From the NCBI GenBank assembly GCA_018889975.1, contig CP076546.1, positions 558,001 to 622,000 on the forward strand: a stretch of DNA of 64,000 nucleotides, in the 5' to 3' direction. The notes below the pieces were generated by a model. That model had not been told where the DNA came from, searched no databases, and saw nothing but the letters and a program-made list of their open reading frames with translations. Of this stretch, positions 45,051 through 54,895 are shown piece after piece. The DNA is from Bacillus sp. NP157 (lineage in GTDB: Bacteria > Pseudomonadota > Gammaproteobacteria > Xanthomonadales > Rhodanobacteraceae). Each line of letters begins with the position of its first letter. Within the stretch, counting starts at the first letter, position 1. The translations under genes were made by a program, and so were the position numbers.

Positions 45051-46108
45051 AGGAGGGTGGCGAGTATCTGGAGCGCTTGCGCCAGCCGTTCGGGGCTTTC
45101 CTCGGCGGCGAGGCAGAGGCGAAGGCCGCGGCCGGCCTTCGTGTCGTCGGCGTTGAGCGGCACGGGCGGGGTGACGCGAACGCCTGCGGCGAGCGCACGG
45201 GCGTAGGCACCGTCGGCATCGGGATGGGGCAGCCATGCATGCAGCCCGCCGGCGGTTTGTAGCGCCGGGCCCAGCGCCTCGCGGGCTTGCGCATGGCGTT
45301 CGCGAATCGCCTCGATGAGCGCATCCAGTAACGCGTCGGCCGTGCCATCGGCCATCCAACCGCCGACGATCGCGGGGAGCAGGGCGGGCAGGCCATCGGT
45401 GTCCACGCGGATCGACTCGGCGACGTGGTGGTGGATGGTGTCGTCCGGGGAAAGCAGCCAGCCGATGCGCAGGCCGGGGCCCAGGATCTTGCCGATACCA
45501 CCGGCATGGAGCACCCGTTCCGGGGCAAGGTCGGCCAGCGCGGGCAGGTGGGTGTCGTCATGCGTGCGCAGCGCGCCGTAGACATCCCCCTCGATCAGGG
45601 TCAGGTGGTTGCGCCGGGCGACATCGACGATCGCTTCGCGGCGTGCGGGCGACATCGTCGCCGTGGTCGGGTTGTGCAGGGTGGGATGGACGTAGGCGAC
45701 CCTGGCGCCGGTCCGGCGTGCCGCGGCCTCGAGCGCGTCGGGGAGCATGCCTTCGCCGTCGATCGCCACCGGCACCGGGCGTGCGCCATGGGCGATGACG
45801 GCCTGGCGGTAGCCGGCGTAGGTCAGCTCTTCCATCAAAAGCGCGTCGCCGGGGGCGCAGGATTGTGCGAGGGCGAGCACCAGGGCGTGGCGGGCGCCGT
45901 TGGTCAAAACCAGGCGGCGCGGATCGACTGCGCTGAAGCCGTGGTGGCGGCGCAGCCACGCGGCGATGGCTTCGCGGACGGCGAGGCTTCCTTCGGCGGC
46001 CGGGTAGCCGAGCAGGCTGGTATCCACGGGAAGATTGGCGAGGGCGTCGCGCAAGCGGGCGGCGGGCGCGGCGCGCAGCGGAAGGTTCACGGCGAGGTCG
46101 TAGCTCAT
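45047..46108 (-). CDS. PLP-dependent aminotransferase, MocR-type domain without HTH
   Basis: 353-residue fold-type I aminotransferase. It begins [12 protein letters not shown]...LRDALANL, the stretch that follows the linker in MocR/GntR regulators, and contains [51 protein letters not shown] and [15 protein letters not shown] (Schiff-base Lys). No winged-helix domain and no room for one upstream (the next gene starts 20 bp away on the other strand). So it is probably an enzyme or a decapitated regulator; the substrate is unknown. The stop lies inside a REP. Confidence 0.86.
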   Translation of the reverse strand: MSYDLAVNLPLRAAPAARLRDALANLPVDTSLLGYPAAEGSLAVREAIAAWLRRHHGFSAVDPRRLVLTNGARHALVLALAQSCAPGDALLMEELTYAGYRQAVIAHGARPVPVAIDGEGMLPDALEAAARRTGARVAYVHPTLHNPTTATMSPARREAIVDVARRNHLTLIEGDVYGALRTHDDTHLPALADLAPERVLHAGGIGKILGPGLRIGWLLSPDDTIHHHVAESIRVDTDGLPALLPAIVGGWMADGTADALLDALIEAIRERHAQAREALGPALQTAGGLHAWLPHPDADGAYARALAAGVRVTPPVPLNADDTKAGRGLRLCLAAEESPERLAQALQILATLL

Positions 46109-46128
46109 GGCCGCATTATGCTGTGCGC

Positions 46129-46419
46129 ATGTGGTACGTCTATCTCATCGAATGCCGGAACGGCGCCTGGTACGCCGGGATCACTAATGACCTGGAGGCC
46201 CGGTACGCCGCGCATGCCGCCGGCCGGGGTGCGCGATTCACCCGCGCCAATCCGCCGGTTCGCCTGCTCGGCGCGCGGGCATTCCCCGATCGTTCGGCCG
46301 CCTCGAAGGCCGAGCACGCGGTGAAAAAGCTGCCACGGGGCAAGAAGCTGGCGTGGCTGGCCGAGGTTTCCCTACCGCCCAGCCCAACCGATGCAGGGGT
46401 TCAGTCCGGCAGCGTGTAG
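46129..46419 (+). CDS. GIY-YIG nuclease family protein
   Basis: 96-residue single-domain GIY-YIG protein of the UPF0213/YhbQ kind. [20 protein letters not shown] carries the two Tyr-containing strands (here VYL and YAG), followed by the conserved Arg in [19 protein letters not shown] and Glu in [10 protein letters not shown]. Such proteins have suspected nuclease activity, function unsettled. Start ATG 46129 (GTG 46123 possible). Its 3' end overlaps the convergent DUF3224 gene by about 19 bp. Confidence 0.88.
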   Translation: MWYVYLIECRNGAWYAGITNDLEARYAAHAAGRGARFTRANPPVRLLGARAFPDRSAASKAEHAVKKLPRGKKLAWLAEVSLPPSPTDAGVQSGSV

Positions 46420-46877
46420 GCCAGGTCGTAGGCGTGTGCGCCATCGGGGCGGACGTCGATGCTGAACGTACCGGCGATCCCCTTCAGTTCGTCCGACCCG
46501 GAATCCGGGACGATCGTGATCAGGAGCTCGCGCTTGCCGCCAGCCTGGATACCGCGATGGACGAGCGCGAAGCTGCCCTTGCGGCCGTCCACGGTGCCGG
46601 AGAAGCGTTCCACGGCGACGTAGGCGGCCGAGTCGGCCTTGTCGGTGCTGGATGCGGTGAGCATCGTGCCCTTCGAGTTGCCGAGCATCGCGCCCTGGAA
46701 GGTCTTGTCGAGGGACAGCTGGCCGAGTGCCGAGCCAGCACCGGTGTCCGGCTGGCCCGTCGGGGCGATTTTTACGTCGAAATGGCCTCTGGCATGGTGC
46801 GTCACGGTGGCTCCCCAGGCGATGGTGGCAAAGGCTGCCAGGCCGACCAGCGCCGGCACGCGTACCTTCAATGACAT
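46401..46877 (-). CDS. Exported DUF3224 protein
   Basis: 158 residues from ATG 46877 with a signal peptide ([12 protein letters not shown]). The mature part matches the DUF3224 pattern: [81 protein letters not shown] and a final YDLAYTLPD. These beta-barrel proteins have no assigned function. Divergent from the oxygenase gene, with only 30 bp between starts. Confidence 0.85.
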   Translation of the reverse strand: MSLKVRVPALVGLAAFATIAWGATVTHHARGHFDVKIAPTGQPDTGAGSALGQLSLDKTFQGAMLGNSKGTMLTASSTDKADSAAYVAVERFSGTVDGRKGSFALVHRGIQAGGKRELLITIVPDSGSDELKGIAGTFSIDVRPDGAHAYDLAYTLPD

Positions 46878-46907
46878 ACGACCCCCCGGTCGTTGCACAA
46901 TGGCGCC

Positions 46908-47765
46908 ATGCACGCACGCCGACATACCAAGGTTACCCCGGATTGGCATCGCTGGATCGGCGAGGCGCTGGCCGGGGGCAATGCGCCCGCTGACCTGCTG
47001 GCGACGATGAAAGAGCACCATTTCGACGAACGCACGGCGCGCGATGCGATCGCCGACGCGGTGTTCGGTGGCACGGCGCCGCCGGCCGTGGCGTCGGTGG
47101 ACATGGTGCCGTTCGCCAGCCGGCTGCAGGCAGGCCACGTCATCCGTGCCCCCGATCGGGAGGTCCGCGTGCTGGTCCGTGTGGCCCGCCCGGTCATCGC
47201 CGTGCTGGACAACGTGCTGTCGGCGGAAGAGTGTGACGCGCTGCGCAGCATGGCGGCGACCCGGCTCGCCCGCTCCGCGGTAGTCTCGCCGGACTCCGGC
47301 AAGAACACCGTGATGTCGATCCGGACCAGCGAAGGTGCCTATTTCCAGCGGGCCGAGAACGCGCTGGTCCAGCGCATCGATGCGCGCACCGCGGCGATCA
47401 TGGGGTTGCCCGAGGAACATGGCGAGGGCCTGCAGGTGATGCGCTACGGCGTGGGCGGCGAGTACATGCCGCACTTCGATTACTTCGCCCCCGATGAAAA
47501 GGGCAGCGCGCCGCACATCGCCTCCGGCGGCCAGCGCGTCTCGACCCTGATCATGTACCTCGAGGACGCGGCGGCCGGCGGCGAAACGATTTTCCCGCGG
47601 ATCGATTTCAGCTACGTACCGCGCAAGGGCCAGGGCCTGTACTTCGAATACGCGGCCGCCGATGGGTCGCTCGATCCACTGTCGCTGCACGGCGGTGCGC
47701 CGGTGTTGTCGGGCGAGAAGTGGATCCTCACCAAGTGGATGCGCGAGCGTGCCTTCGCCGGCTAG
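46908..47765 (+). CDS. 2-oxoglutarate/Fe(II) oxygenase, prolyl 4-hydroxylase type
   Basis: 285-residue non-heme iron dioxygenase. N-terminal helical region (about 1-90), then the double-stranded beta-helix with the iron ligands HFD in MPHFDYFAP and the distal His in SLHGGAPVLSGEKWILTKWMRER, whose Lys should hold 2-oxoglutarate. GGQRVSTLIMYL and GGETIFP are typical of P4Hc. The substrate may be a protein proline or another small molecule; not determinable. Start ATG 46908 (TTG 46893 possible). Confidence 0.9.
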   Translation: MHARRHTKVTPDWHRWIGEALAGGNAPADLLATMKEHHFDERTARDAIADAVFGGTAPPAVASVDMVPFASRLQAGHVIRAPDREVRVLVRVARPVIAVLDNVLSAEECDALRSMAATRLARSAVVSPDSGKNTVMSIRTSEGAYFQRAENALVQRIDARTAAIMGLPEEHGEGLQVMRYGVGGEYMPHFDYFAPDEKGSAPHIASGGQRVSTLIMYLEDAAAGGETIFPRIDFSYVPRKGQGLYFEYAAADGSLDPLSLHGGAPVLSGEKWILTKWMRERAFAG

Positions 47766-47852
47766 AGGCTTGACGGCCACCCGTGACCTCTGGCCTATAT
47801 CAGCTGCATGACGCGTCCAGCAATCTCGCTGGATCATTGGGGGAGATAAGCA

Positions 47853-50084
47853 ATGCGCCGCAAGGCAGCCAGGGTCGTACTTGTCGTCATCGCGGGGGCA
47901 CTCAGCTGCGCCACCGGCGCATGGGCCCAGAGCCCGCCACCCAGCGTCCCGGCGCCCGCACCCGCCGCAACGGTCGCCGCGCCCGCCGTCCCGGTGGAGA
48001 TTCCGTTCGCATCGCCGCATGCCGCCTTCGTTCGTACGCCAAGCGCGCCCGATGCATGGGGTGGCCCGCGTACCGGCAACGAAGCGACCCTGTCCGACCG
48101 CGTGGTCTCCTATCGCATCCAGGCGAAGCTCGACCCGGAAAAGCACACCGTGGACGGCCAGCAGCAGCTGACCTGGCGTAACCGGAGCAGCCAGCCGGTC
48201 TCGTCCATCTACATGCACCTCTACCTCAATGCCTTCGAAAGCGAGGGCAGCACGTTCTTCACCGAGCGCAACGTGCTCGCGCCGCATGGTGGCTCGCGTG
48301 GCATCGGCAAGGTCAAGAAGGGCGAATGGGGTTACATCGACCTGGGCAAGGTCGAGCAGGACGGCGCCGCCCTGAAGTGGTCCTACGTGCATCCCGACGG
48401 CGGCCCGGCGACCGACCACACGGTGGTCCGCGTCGACCTGGCCCAGCCGGTCCCGGCAGGTGGCAGCGTCACCCTCGACATGGATTTCCACAGCCAGTTG
48501 CCGCGCGTGATCGAGCGCACCGGCTATGTCGGCAAGTTCCATCTCGTCGCCCAGTGGTTCCCGAAGATCGGTGTGCTCGAACTGCCGGGTGAGCGCGGGG
48601 CGACGGCGCCGCGCTGGAACGTCCACGAATTTCATTTCAACAGCGAGTTCTACGCCGACTTCGGCGAGTTCGACGTGCACATGTCGGTGCCGAAGGACTA
48701 CACCGTGGCGGCCGTCGGCGAGCAGCAGGGCGAGCCCGTCGCCGAGGGCAATGACCTCAACTGGCACTTCACCCAGGCCGACGTGCACGACTTCGCCTGG
48801 ATGGCCGCGCCCGGCTTCAAGACGGTCGAAACCACCTGGTCGCACCCGGGCAGCCCGACCGTGAAGGTCAAGGTGCTTTACCCGCCGGAATACGAAGTCG
48901 ATGCCCAGCCGGTGCTGAAGGCGACGACCGACTCGCTTACGTATTTCTCCGACACGCTCGGTCCATACCCCTACAAGACGATCACCGGCGTGGTCCCGCC
49001 GTTCAACGCCAGCGAAGCCGGTGGCATGGAATACCCGACCTTCTTCACCGCGGATAACGCGGCGGTGATCAAGGCGAAGACGCTCGCGGTCTGGTTGATC
49101 GACTTCGTCACCATCCACGAGTTCGGCCATGGCTACTTCTACGGCCTGCTTGCGTCCAACGAGTTCGAAGAGCCCATGCTGGACGAGGGCCTGAACGAGT
49201 ACTGGGACGAGCGCATGCTGCGCGAGCGCAAGCAGGACGTGTACCTGACCAAGCCGTTGTGGCAGTTCTTCGGCGTGGAACCCGCCGTCGGCGTGTTCGC
49301 GCTCGAGCGCCTGATGGCGTCGCTGGCGAAGCCTGCCGACCCGCTGGGCGAGAACTCGTGGGACCGTTTTTCCAGCGAACAGTACGGCACGGTCTATTCG
49401 CGCACGGCCACGGCCATGCACGATCTCGAAGAGCGCCTCGGTAAGGACGTCACCGAGAAGGCCTTCCGCCAGTACTACGCGACATGGCATTTCCGTCACC
49501 CGTCGATCGCCGACCTGCAGGCGTCCATCGCCGAGTCGTCCGGCAAGCCCGACGTCGTCGCCCAGGTGTTCGAGCAGTATGTCTACGGCACCCAGCGCAT
49601 CGACGACCAGGTCAAGGACATCACCAGTGACGAAGTGCTTCCGCTGGCGGGTTCATCGACGAAGGACGGCAAGCGCGTCGAGCTGAGCAGCGACGATAAC
49701 GACGACGCGGTCGACAAGCAGCGCGACGCGTGGAAGAAAGCAAACCCGAATGCGAAGCCGGGCACCGGTCCGTTCCCCTACCGCACGACGGTGACGGTGT
49801 GGCGCGATGGCTCGCCCGTGCCGCAGGTACTGAAGGTGACCTTCGCCGACGACTCGGTGAAGACCGTGCGCTGGGACGACCAGCGGCGCTGGGCGCGCTT
49901 TACCTTCACGACACCGGTGCAGGCGAAGTTCGCCGAACTGGATCCGGAAAAGAAGATCTATCTCGATCACAACAAGCTCAACGACAGCCGCACGGTGGAA
50001 GCGAACCACGCCGCCACGAATCGCTGGACGTCCGACTTCGCCGCCCTGTTCCAGGGCATCTACAGCATGCTGGTGACCCTATGA
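47853..50084 (+). CDS. M1-family zinc metallopeptidase, exported
   Basis: 743-residue gluzincin aminopeptidase-like protein. Signal peptide to about residue 28 (VVIAGALSCATGAWAQ), Pro/Ala-rich linker, then the M1 N-terminal beta domain (YRIQAKLDPEKHTVDGQQQLTWRN in parts), catalytic domain with GGMEYPTFF (substituting for GAMEN), zinc motif HEFGH (His422, Glu423, His426) and the third ligand Glu in MLDEGLNEYWDE. The C-terminal ~150 residues are beta-rich. Start ATG 47853 after GGGGGAGA. The following membrane protein gene overlaps its stop (ATGA), implying a joint function. Confidence 0.93.
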   Translation: MRRKAARVVLVVIAGALSCATGAWAQSPPPSVPAPAPAATVAAPAVPVEIPFASPHAAFVRTPSAPDAWGGPRTGNEATLSDRVVSYRIQAKLDPEKHTVDGQQQLTWRNRSSQPVSSIYMHLYLNAFESEGSTFFTERNVLAPHGGSRGIGKVKKGEWGYIDLGKVEQDGAALKWSYVHPDGGPATDHTVVRVDLAQPVPAGGSVTLDMDFHSQLPRVIERTGYVGKFHLVAQWFPKIGVLELPGERGATAPRWNVHEFHFNSEFYADFGEFDVHMSVPKDYTVAAVGEQQGEPVAEGNDLNWHFTQADVHDFAWMAAPGFKTVETTWSHPGSPTVKVKVLYPPEYEVDAQPVLKATTDSLTYFSDTLGPYPYKTITGVVPPFNASEAGGMEYPTFFTADNAAVIKAKTLAVWLIDFVTIHEFGHGYFYGLLASNEFEEPMLDEGLNEYWDERMLRERKQDVYLTKPLWQFFGVEPAVGVFALERLMASLAKPADPLGENSWDRFSSEQYGTVYSRTATAMHDLEERLGKDVTEKAFRQYYATWHFRHPSIADLQASIAESSGKPDVVAQVFEQYVYGTQRIDDQVKDITSDEVLPLAGSSTKDGKRVELSSDDNDDAVDKQRDAWKKANPNAKPGTGPFPYRTTVTVWRDGSPVPQVLKVTFADDSVKTVRWDDQRRWARFTFTTPVQAKFAELDPEKKIYLDHNKLNDSRTVEANHAATNRWTSDFAALFQGIYSMLVTL

Positions 50085-50992
50085 ACGGCCAGGTCAAACG
50101 TTCCGCTCTCTCTGCGCTGGGCATGGGTGCGCTAGGCGGCGTGCAGTGGCGCGTCATGTTGCTGTGGATCCTGGTGACCCTGCTGCCCACCGCCGTGGTG
50201 GCGCTGCCGATGTGGTCGTTGCTGGACGGCATGCTTGGTTACAGCGCGCATGCCGATAGCTACGCGGCGCACTTCGACGGGCTGATGTTCGGCGACGTGA
50301 TGCAGGGCCTTGGCCGCGATAGCAGCGTCACCGGCATGGCGTTTTTCGCGGGGATCATCCTCACGCTGGCCATCTCGCCGTTCCTCACCGGCATGGTGGT
50401 GGCCACGGGCCGGGCAGGGCGTTCGCTGAGCTTCGGCGCGCTGCTGCAGGGCGGCGCGACGGAATACGGCCGGATGCTGCGCCTGTTGCTCCTGTCGCTG
50501 GTGCCTTATGCGATTTTCGCCGCGGCGGCGCATGGCATGTCGTCGTTCGCAAGCGACAAGGCCGACGCGGCGTTGCTCGAGTCGAGCGCCGATACCTACG
50601 CGCACATCGCCCTTGGCGTTAGCTTGCTGGTGTTTGTGATCGCGCAGTGCATCGTGGAGTCGGCGCGCGCGGCGTATATCGCGGACATCACCTTGCGTTC
50701 GGCGTTTCGCGCGCTGGGCCGTGGCTTCCTGCAGTTCATCCGCCGGCCGTTCGCGACCTTGCTGGTGTACGTGGTGATCACGCTGGTAGGCGCCGTGCTT
50801 GCGGTGTTGATTGCGTCGTGGCGTGGGCATACGACGGCGACGGGTAGCGGTGCGCTGGTGGCGTTCCTGATCGTGCAGCTGGGCGTGGTCGTGGTGGCCT
50901 GGATGCGCACGGCGCGCCTGCTGGCGCTGTCGCGCCTGGCCGCCGTGAACCCCCACCGCCGCCGCCGCACCGACTTCGCCCCCGCCCTGTAG
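50081..50992 (+). CDS. Polytopic membrane protein coupled to the M1 peptidase
   Basis: 303-residue inner-membrane protein with about six hydrophobic helices (roughly 22-45, 90-115, 145-165, 190-215, 235-260, 268-290). I do not recognise a named family; the segment SARAAYIADITLRSAFRALGRGFLQFIRRP resembles loops of membrane proteins of unknown function. Start ATG 50081 overlaps the peptidase stop. The stop codon TAG is part of a REP. A role in anchoring or export of the peptidase is conceivable but unsupported by motif. Confidence 0.82.
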   Translation: MNGQVKRSALSALGMGALGGVQWRVMLLWILVTLLPTAVVALPMWSLLDGMLGYSAHADSYAAHFDGLMFGDVMQGLGRDSSVTGMAFFAGIILTLAISPFLTGMVVATGRAGRSLSFGALLQGGATEYGRMLRLLLLSLVPYAIFAAAAHGMSSFASDKADAALLESSADTYAHIALGVSLLVFVIAQCIVESARAAYIADITLRSAFRALGRGFLQFIRRPFATLLVYVVITLVGAVLAVLIASWRGHTTATGSGALVAFLIVQLGVVVVAWMRTARLLALSRLAAVNPHRRRRTDFAPAL

Positions 50993-51010
50993 GAGCGCGC
51001 CTGCGCGCGA
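50989..51010 (+). repeat. REP hairpin containing a gene's stop codon
   Basis: Complete plus-oriented unit; its TAG (50990-50992) ends the membrane protein gene. Confidence 0.85.
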
Positions 51011-51066
51011 TTGGATGTGCCGTCGAATCCAATCTCCGCGCGGCGTTCGTACGTGGTCGCAGGAAG

Positions 51067-51305
51067 AGCCCTCGGCGCCTACCCTCGCTGCTCAGACAGC
51101 GTTCTGGCGTGCGAAAAGGCGGGGCTGCTCCGCAGCCCGTTTATCTATTGGCCTACGGCCGCGCACCGGGTGCCGGGCGGAGGTTTCTGACTCGACATCC
51201 TGTCTCGGCAGAAACGGCCGGCCATCCTGGCCGGCCCCCTGCGGGCTTTTCCCGCCCGCCACCCTCGCCGCCACGAACTCGCCTCGAGGGTAGGCGCCGA
51301 GGGCT
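51067..51305 (+). repeat. Palindrome-bounded dispersed element, copy D (long variant)
   Basis: 239 bp copy: the same 21 bp inverted repeats (51067-51087, 51285-51305) and the same inner borders (CTGCTCAGACAG, GAACTCGCCT) as copy A, but the core is replaced by ~200 bp of different sequence containing its own hairpins (GGCCGGCCATCCTGGCCGGCC). Outer tail at 51038-51066. Confidence 0.8.
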
Positions 51306-51360
51306 CTTCCTCCACGTTCCCGCACGCTGGGTTGGACGGCCCGACGCGACGGCCGCTCTT

Positions 51361-51382
51361 GTAGGAGCGCGCCTGCGCGCGA
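51361..51382 (+). repeat. REP hairpin
   Basis: Complete plus-oriented unit 55 bp right of element D; the spacer resembles that beside element C. Confidence 0.8.
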
Positions 51383-51497
51383 ATTGAGACTGCCCAACGA
51401 CATCAAATTCCAGAGCCCAGGATCATCATTTCAAAGTGATTCGAAGGCGTTCCACGAGTCTTTGAATCGGTTCCATCGTCCCCGCCCCGTTGGATTT

Positions 51498-51519
51498 TCG
51501 CGCGCAGGCGCGCTCCTAC
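51498..51519 (-). repeat. REP hairpin
   Basis: Complete minus-oriented unit 28 bp left of element E. Confidence 0.8.
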
Positions 51520-51547
51520 ACGCAAATCTCGCGCGGGCTGCAAGAAC

Positions 51548-51686
51548 AGACCTCGGCGCCCACCCTCGAGGCGAGTTCCGCACAAGCGAGCGGCCGTAGG
51601 CCGATCAAGTACATGGGCCGCGGCTGCGGCCACCCTTGTCGAGCGCGGAGGACCTGTCTGAGCAGCGAGGGTGGGCGCCGAGGGCT
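51548..51686 (-). repeat. Palindrome-bounded dispersed element, copy E
   Basis: 139 bp copy in the orientation of B and C. The left inverted repeat has one or two mismatches (51548-51568), the right is intact (51666-51686). Confidence 0.83.
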
Positions 51687-51689
51687 GGT

Positions 51690-51768
51690 CCTGCGAGAAC
51701 GCCCGAGCGCTGCGCCTGCGACCACGTCCGAGCGCCGCCGTCCCGCGGCCACGCCCGAGCGCCGCGCG
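51690..51768. repeat. Triplicated tail of element E
   Basis: The outer tail that occurs once beside copies A-D (CCTGCGACCACG.CCGAGCGCCGC) is present here in three imperfect tandem copies of about 26 bp, ending just before the stop codon of the acetyltransferase gene. Confidence 0.7.
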
Positions 51769-51770
51769 GT

Positions 51771-52313
51771 TTAGCCGGCGCGGCGGACTTCGCGGTGTGG
51801 GGGGTAGTAGGCGAAGAGGTGGGTCGCGCCGCCGAGGAAATCGATGTTATCGATGTGCTCGCCACCGAGGCGCTCGGCGACGTGGTCGGACGCCTCGTTA
51901 CCGATGCGGACCAGGCTGATCACGCGCTGGGCGTGCATCTCATTCCATGCGAAGTCGAGGATCGCATTGCCCGCCTCGGTCGCATAACCGTGGTGGCGGT
52001 GCTCCGGCTTCAGCATCCAGCCCAGTTCCAGGTCCGGCCAACCCTCGGGCTTCATCAGGCCGGCGCGGCCGATGAATTCGCCGGTGTCCTTCAGTTCGAT
52101 CGCCCACATGCCACAGCCACGCAACGCCCAATGGCCCAGCAGCATGGCCATCGAGCGCCACGCATTCATGCGGTCGAGGGGCTGGCCGTCGCCGATCCAG
52201 CGCGTGCTTTCGGCATCGGCCAGCATGCTGGCGTAATCGTCGAAATGGCGTTCGGTGAGCGCGGTGAGTCGCAGTCGCGACGTTTCCAGGACAGGGATAT
52301 CTGAGTTTGCCAT
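51771..52313 (-). CDS. GNAT N-acetyltransferase (RimJ/RimL type)
   Basis: 180 residues from ATG 52313. IPVLETSRLRLTALTERHFDDYA start, GWMLKPEHRHHGYATEAGNAILDFAWNEM (acetyl-CoA motif A) and RIGNEASDHVAERLGG are the acetyltransferase 3 / RimJ-RimL pattern seen in protein alpha-N-acetyltransferases and antibiotic- or amino acid-modifying relatives. The substrate is unknown. An in-frame ATG 21 bp upstream could add seven residues. Ends next to the element E tail. Confidence 0.87.
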   Translation of the reverse strand: MANSDIPVLETSRLRLTALTERHFDDYASMLADAESTRWIGDGQPLDRMNAWRSMAMLLGHWALRGCGMWAIELKDTGEFIGRAGLMKPEGWPDLELGWMLKPEHRHHGYATEAGNAILDFAWNEMHAQRVISLVRIGNEASDHVAERLGGEHIDNIDFLGGATHLFAYYPPHREVRRAG

Positions 52314-52330
52314 CGAGGTGACCAAAGGTT

Positions 52331-52780
52331 TCAACCGAGCAGGGCAGCCAGAGCGTGTGTGCTCAGCCGAAGGCTTTCCTGCCAGGACAAGCCGGTTATT
52401 TTCTCACCAGTTGCGGCGTCTTCAAAGGCTTCTTCCTGCCCCGGCGCCAGCAAATGCCGGTAATCGACTGTAATTTCAGTGCCTTGCGGCAAGTCTTTGA
52501 GAGCGAAAATAAATCCCAGGTGCCAGAGGCCCGTGGGCTGGAAGCTGTGGTTCACGTAACACTCGTCCGGCCAGTCGGGCGACAGCGTGTAGCGGTCCTC
52601 GAACCAGCGCGCGGCGGCGTGGAGGTCGGGGGAGCCCTGGATATCGTGCCAGGCGTGGGTCGAGTCGATGGCGTCGGGTGCCGTGACGATGCGCCCCGCG
52701 GCGACGGATTCCTCGACGAACAAACCCTTGCCGGCCCCCGGTATGGAGGACTCGGCGATGCGGTAACGCGGAAGGATCAT
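52331..52780 (-). CDS. SET domain protein
   Basis: 149-residue protein consisting of one SET domain, hence a possible S-adenosylmethionine-dependent lysine methyltransferase. SIPGAGKGLFVEESVAAG at the start, the cofactor motif CYVNHSF (NHS), and GTEITVDYRHLL (the usual GEELTYDY). The cysteine-rich post-SET is absent. The target is unknown; bacterial SET proteins sometimes modify histone-like proteins. Start ATG 52780. The GNAT gene begins 17 bp downstream of its stop and may be cotranscribed. Confidence 0.87.
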   Translation of the reverse strand: MILPRYRIAESSIPGAGKGLFVEESVAAGRIVTAPDAIDSTHAWHDIQGSPDLHAAARWFEDRYTLSPDWPDECYVNHSFQPTGLWHLGFIFALKDLPQGTEITVDYRHLLAPGQEEAFEDAATGEKITGLSWQESLRLSTHALAALLG

Positions 52781-52908
52781 TGGATCTTCAGGCCCCTGTG
52801 TCCTGCGCGCGGGCGATTGGCCCCGGCATGGGGCGCGAGTGTAGCGCTTCCACCGCCCAGTGGAAGAGGCCGTCCCGCCCATGCCGGCCTCTCCACCGGA
52901 CGCCCGGC

Positions 52909-53253
52909 TCAGCCGCCGGTGCCCGCGGCGGCGGCCTTTTTCGGTTTCGGCGCCGCCGGGGCCTTGGTGGGGGCGGCTTTCGCCGTCGCCTTGCCGCCGT
53001 CGACCTGGATCGCATCGCGGTTGCGCTCGACCAGTGAGGGGCCGATGCCCTTCACCTCGGTGAGCTGGTCGGCCGAGTCGAACGGCCCGTTCGCTTCGCG
53101 CCACGCGATGATGGCCTGCGCCTTGGCCAGGCCGACGCCATCGAGTGACTGGGCAAGCGTGCCGGCATCGGCGGTGTTGATGTTCACCGGCGTGGACGCG
53201 AAGGCGGGCGCGGCGAGGAGGGTGGCAGCGAGGACGAGAGATCGCACGATCAT
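52909..53253 (-). CDS. ComEA-like helix-hairpin-helix protein
   Basis: 114 residues from ATG 53253 after AAGGAGC. Signal peptide (VLAATLLAAPAFA), then a double helix-hairpin-helix DNA-binding domain: VNINTADAGTLAQSLDGVGLAKAQAIIAWRE and FDSADQLTEVKGIGPSLVERNRDAI (in parts, residues 23-85). The C-terminus is a Lys/Ala/Pro tail. Exported ComEA proteins bind incoming DNA in natural transformation; here the size fits the minimal proteobacterial form. Other competence genes are not nearby. Confidence 0.88.
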   Translation of the reverse strand: MIVRSLVLAATLLAAPAFASTPVNINTADAGTLAQSLDGVGLAKAQAIIAWREANGPFDSADQLTEVKGIGPSLVERNRDAIQVDGGKATAKAAPTKAPAAPKPKKAAAAGTGG

Positions 53254-53452
53254 GGAAGAAGCTCCTTCATAGGCTTGGCGCCGGATGGCGCAGGAGAACT
53301 TTGCAACCGTGCCAGCCGTGGCATAACCAGCGCCCACGGTAGCGGCGTGTGCGCCGCGGTCGCCGCGCCACGCAGGCCCCGGCCGACATCCCGAAGGCCG
53401 CCGCCGTCGGCGCTGCTACAATCGTCCTTTGCCCCACTGAGCAAGGCGTGCC

Positions 53453-54891
<1,439 letters not shown>

Positions 54892-54895
<4 letters not shown>

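Larger units (their letters stand above)
50993..51770. other. 778 bp convergent gap made almost wholly of repeats
   Basis: It contains REPs (50989, 51361, 51498), inverted-repeat elements D and E, and a triplicated tail. The unique stretch 51383-51497 shows no reading frame of interest. I see no gene. Confidence 0.7.

Noticed and set aside
46401-49499. Long minus-strand frame of about 1030 codons ending in the DUF3224 protein
   Set aside because: Only the last 158 codons (from ATG 46877, with signal peptide) make sense; the rest is antisense to the P4H and M1 peptidase genes.
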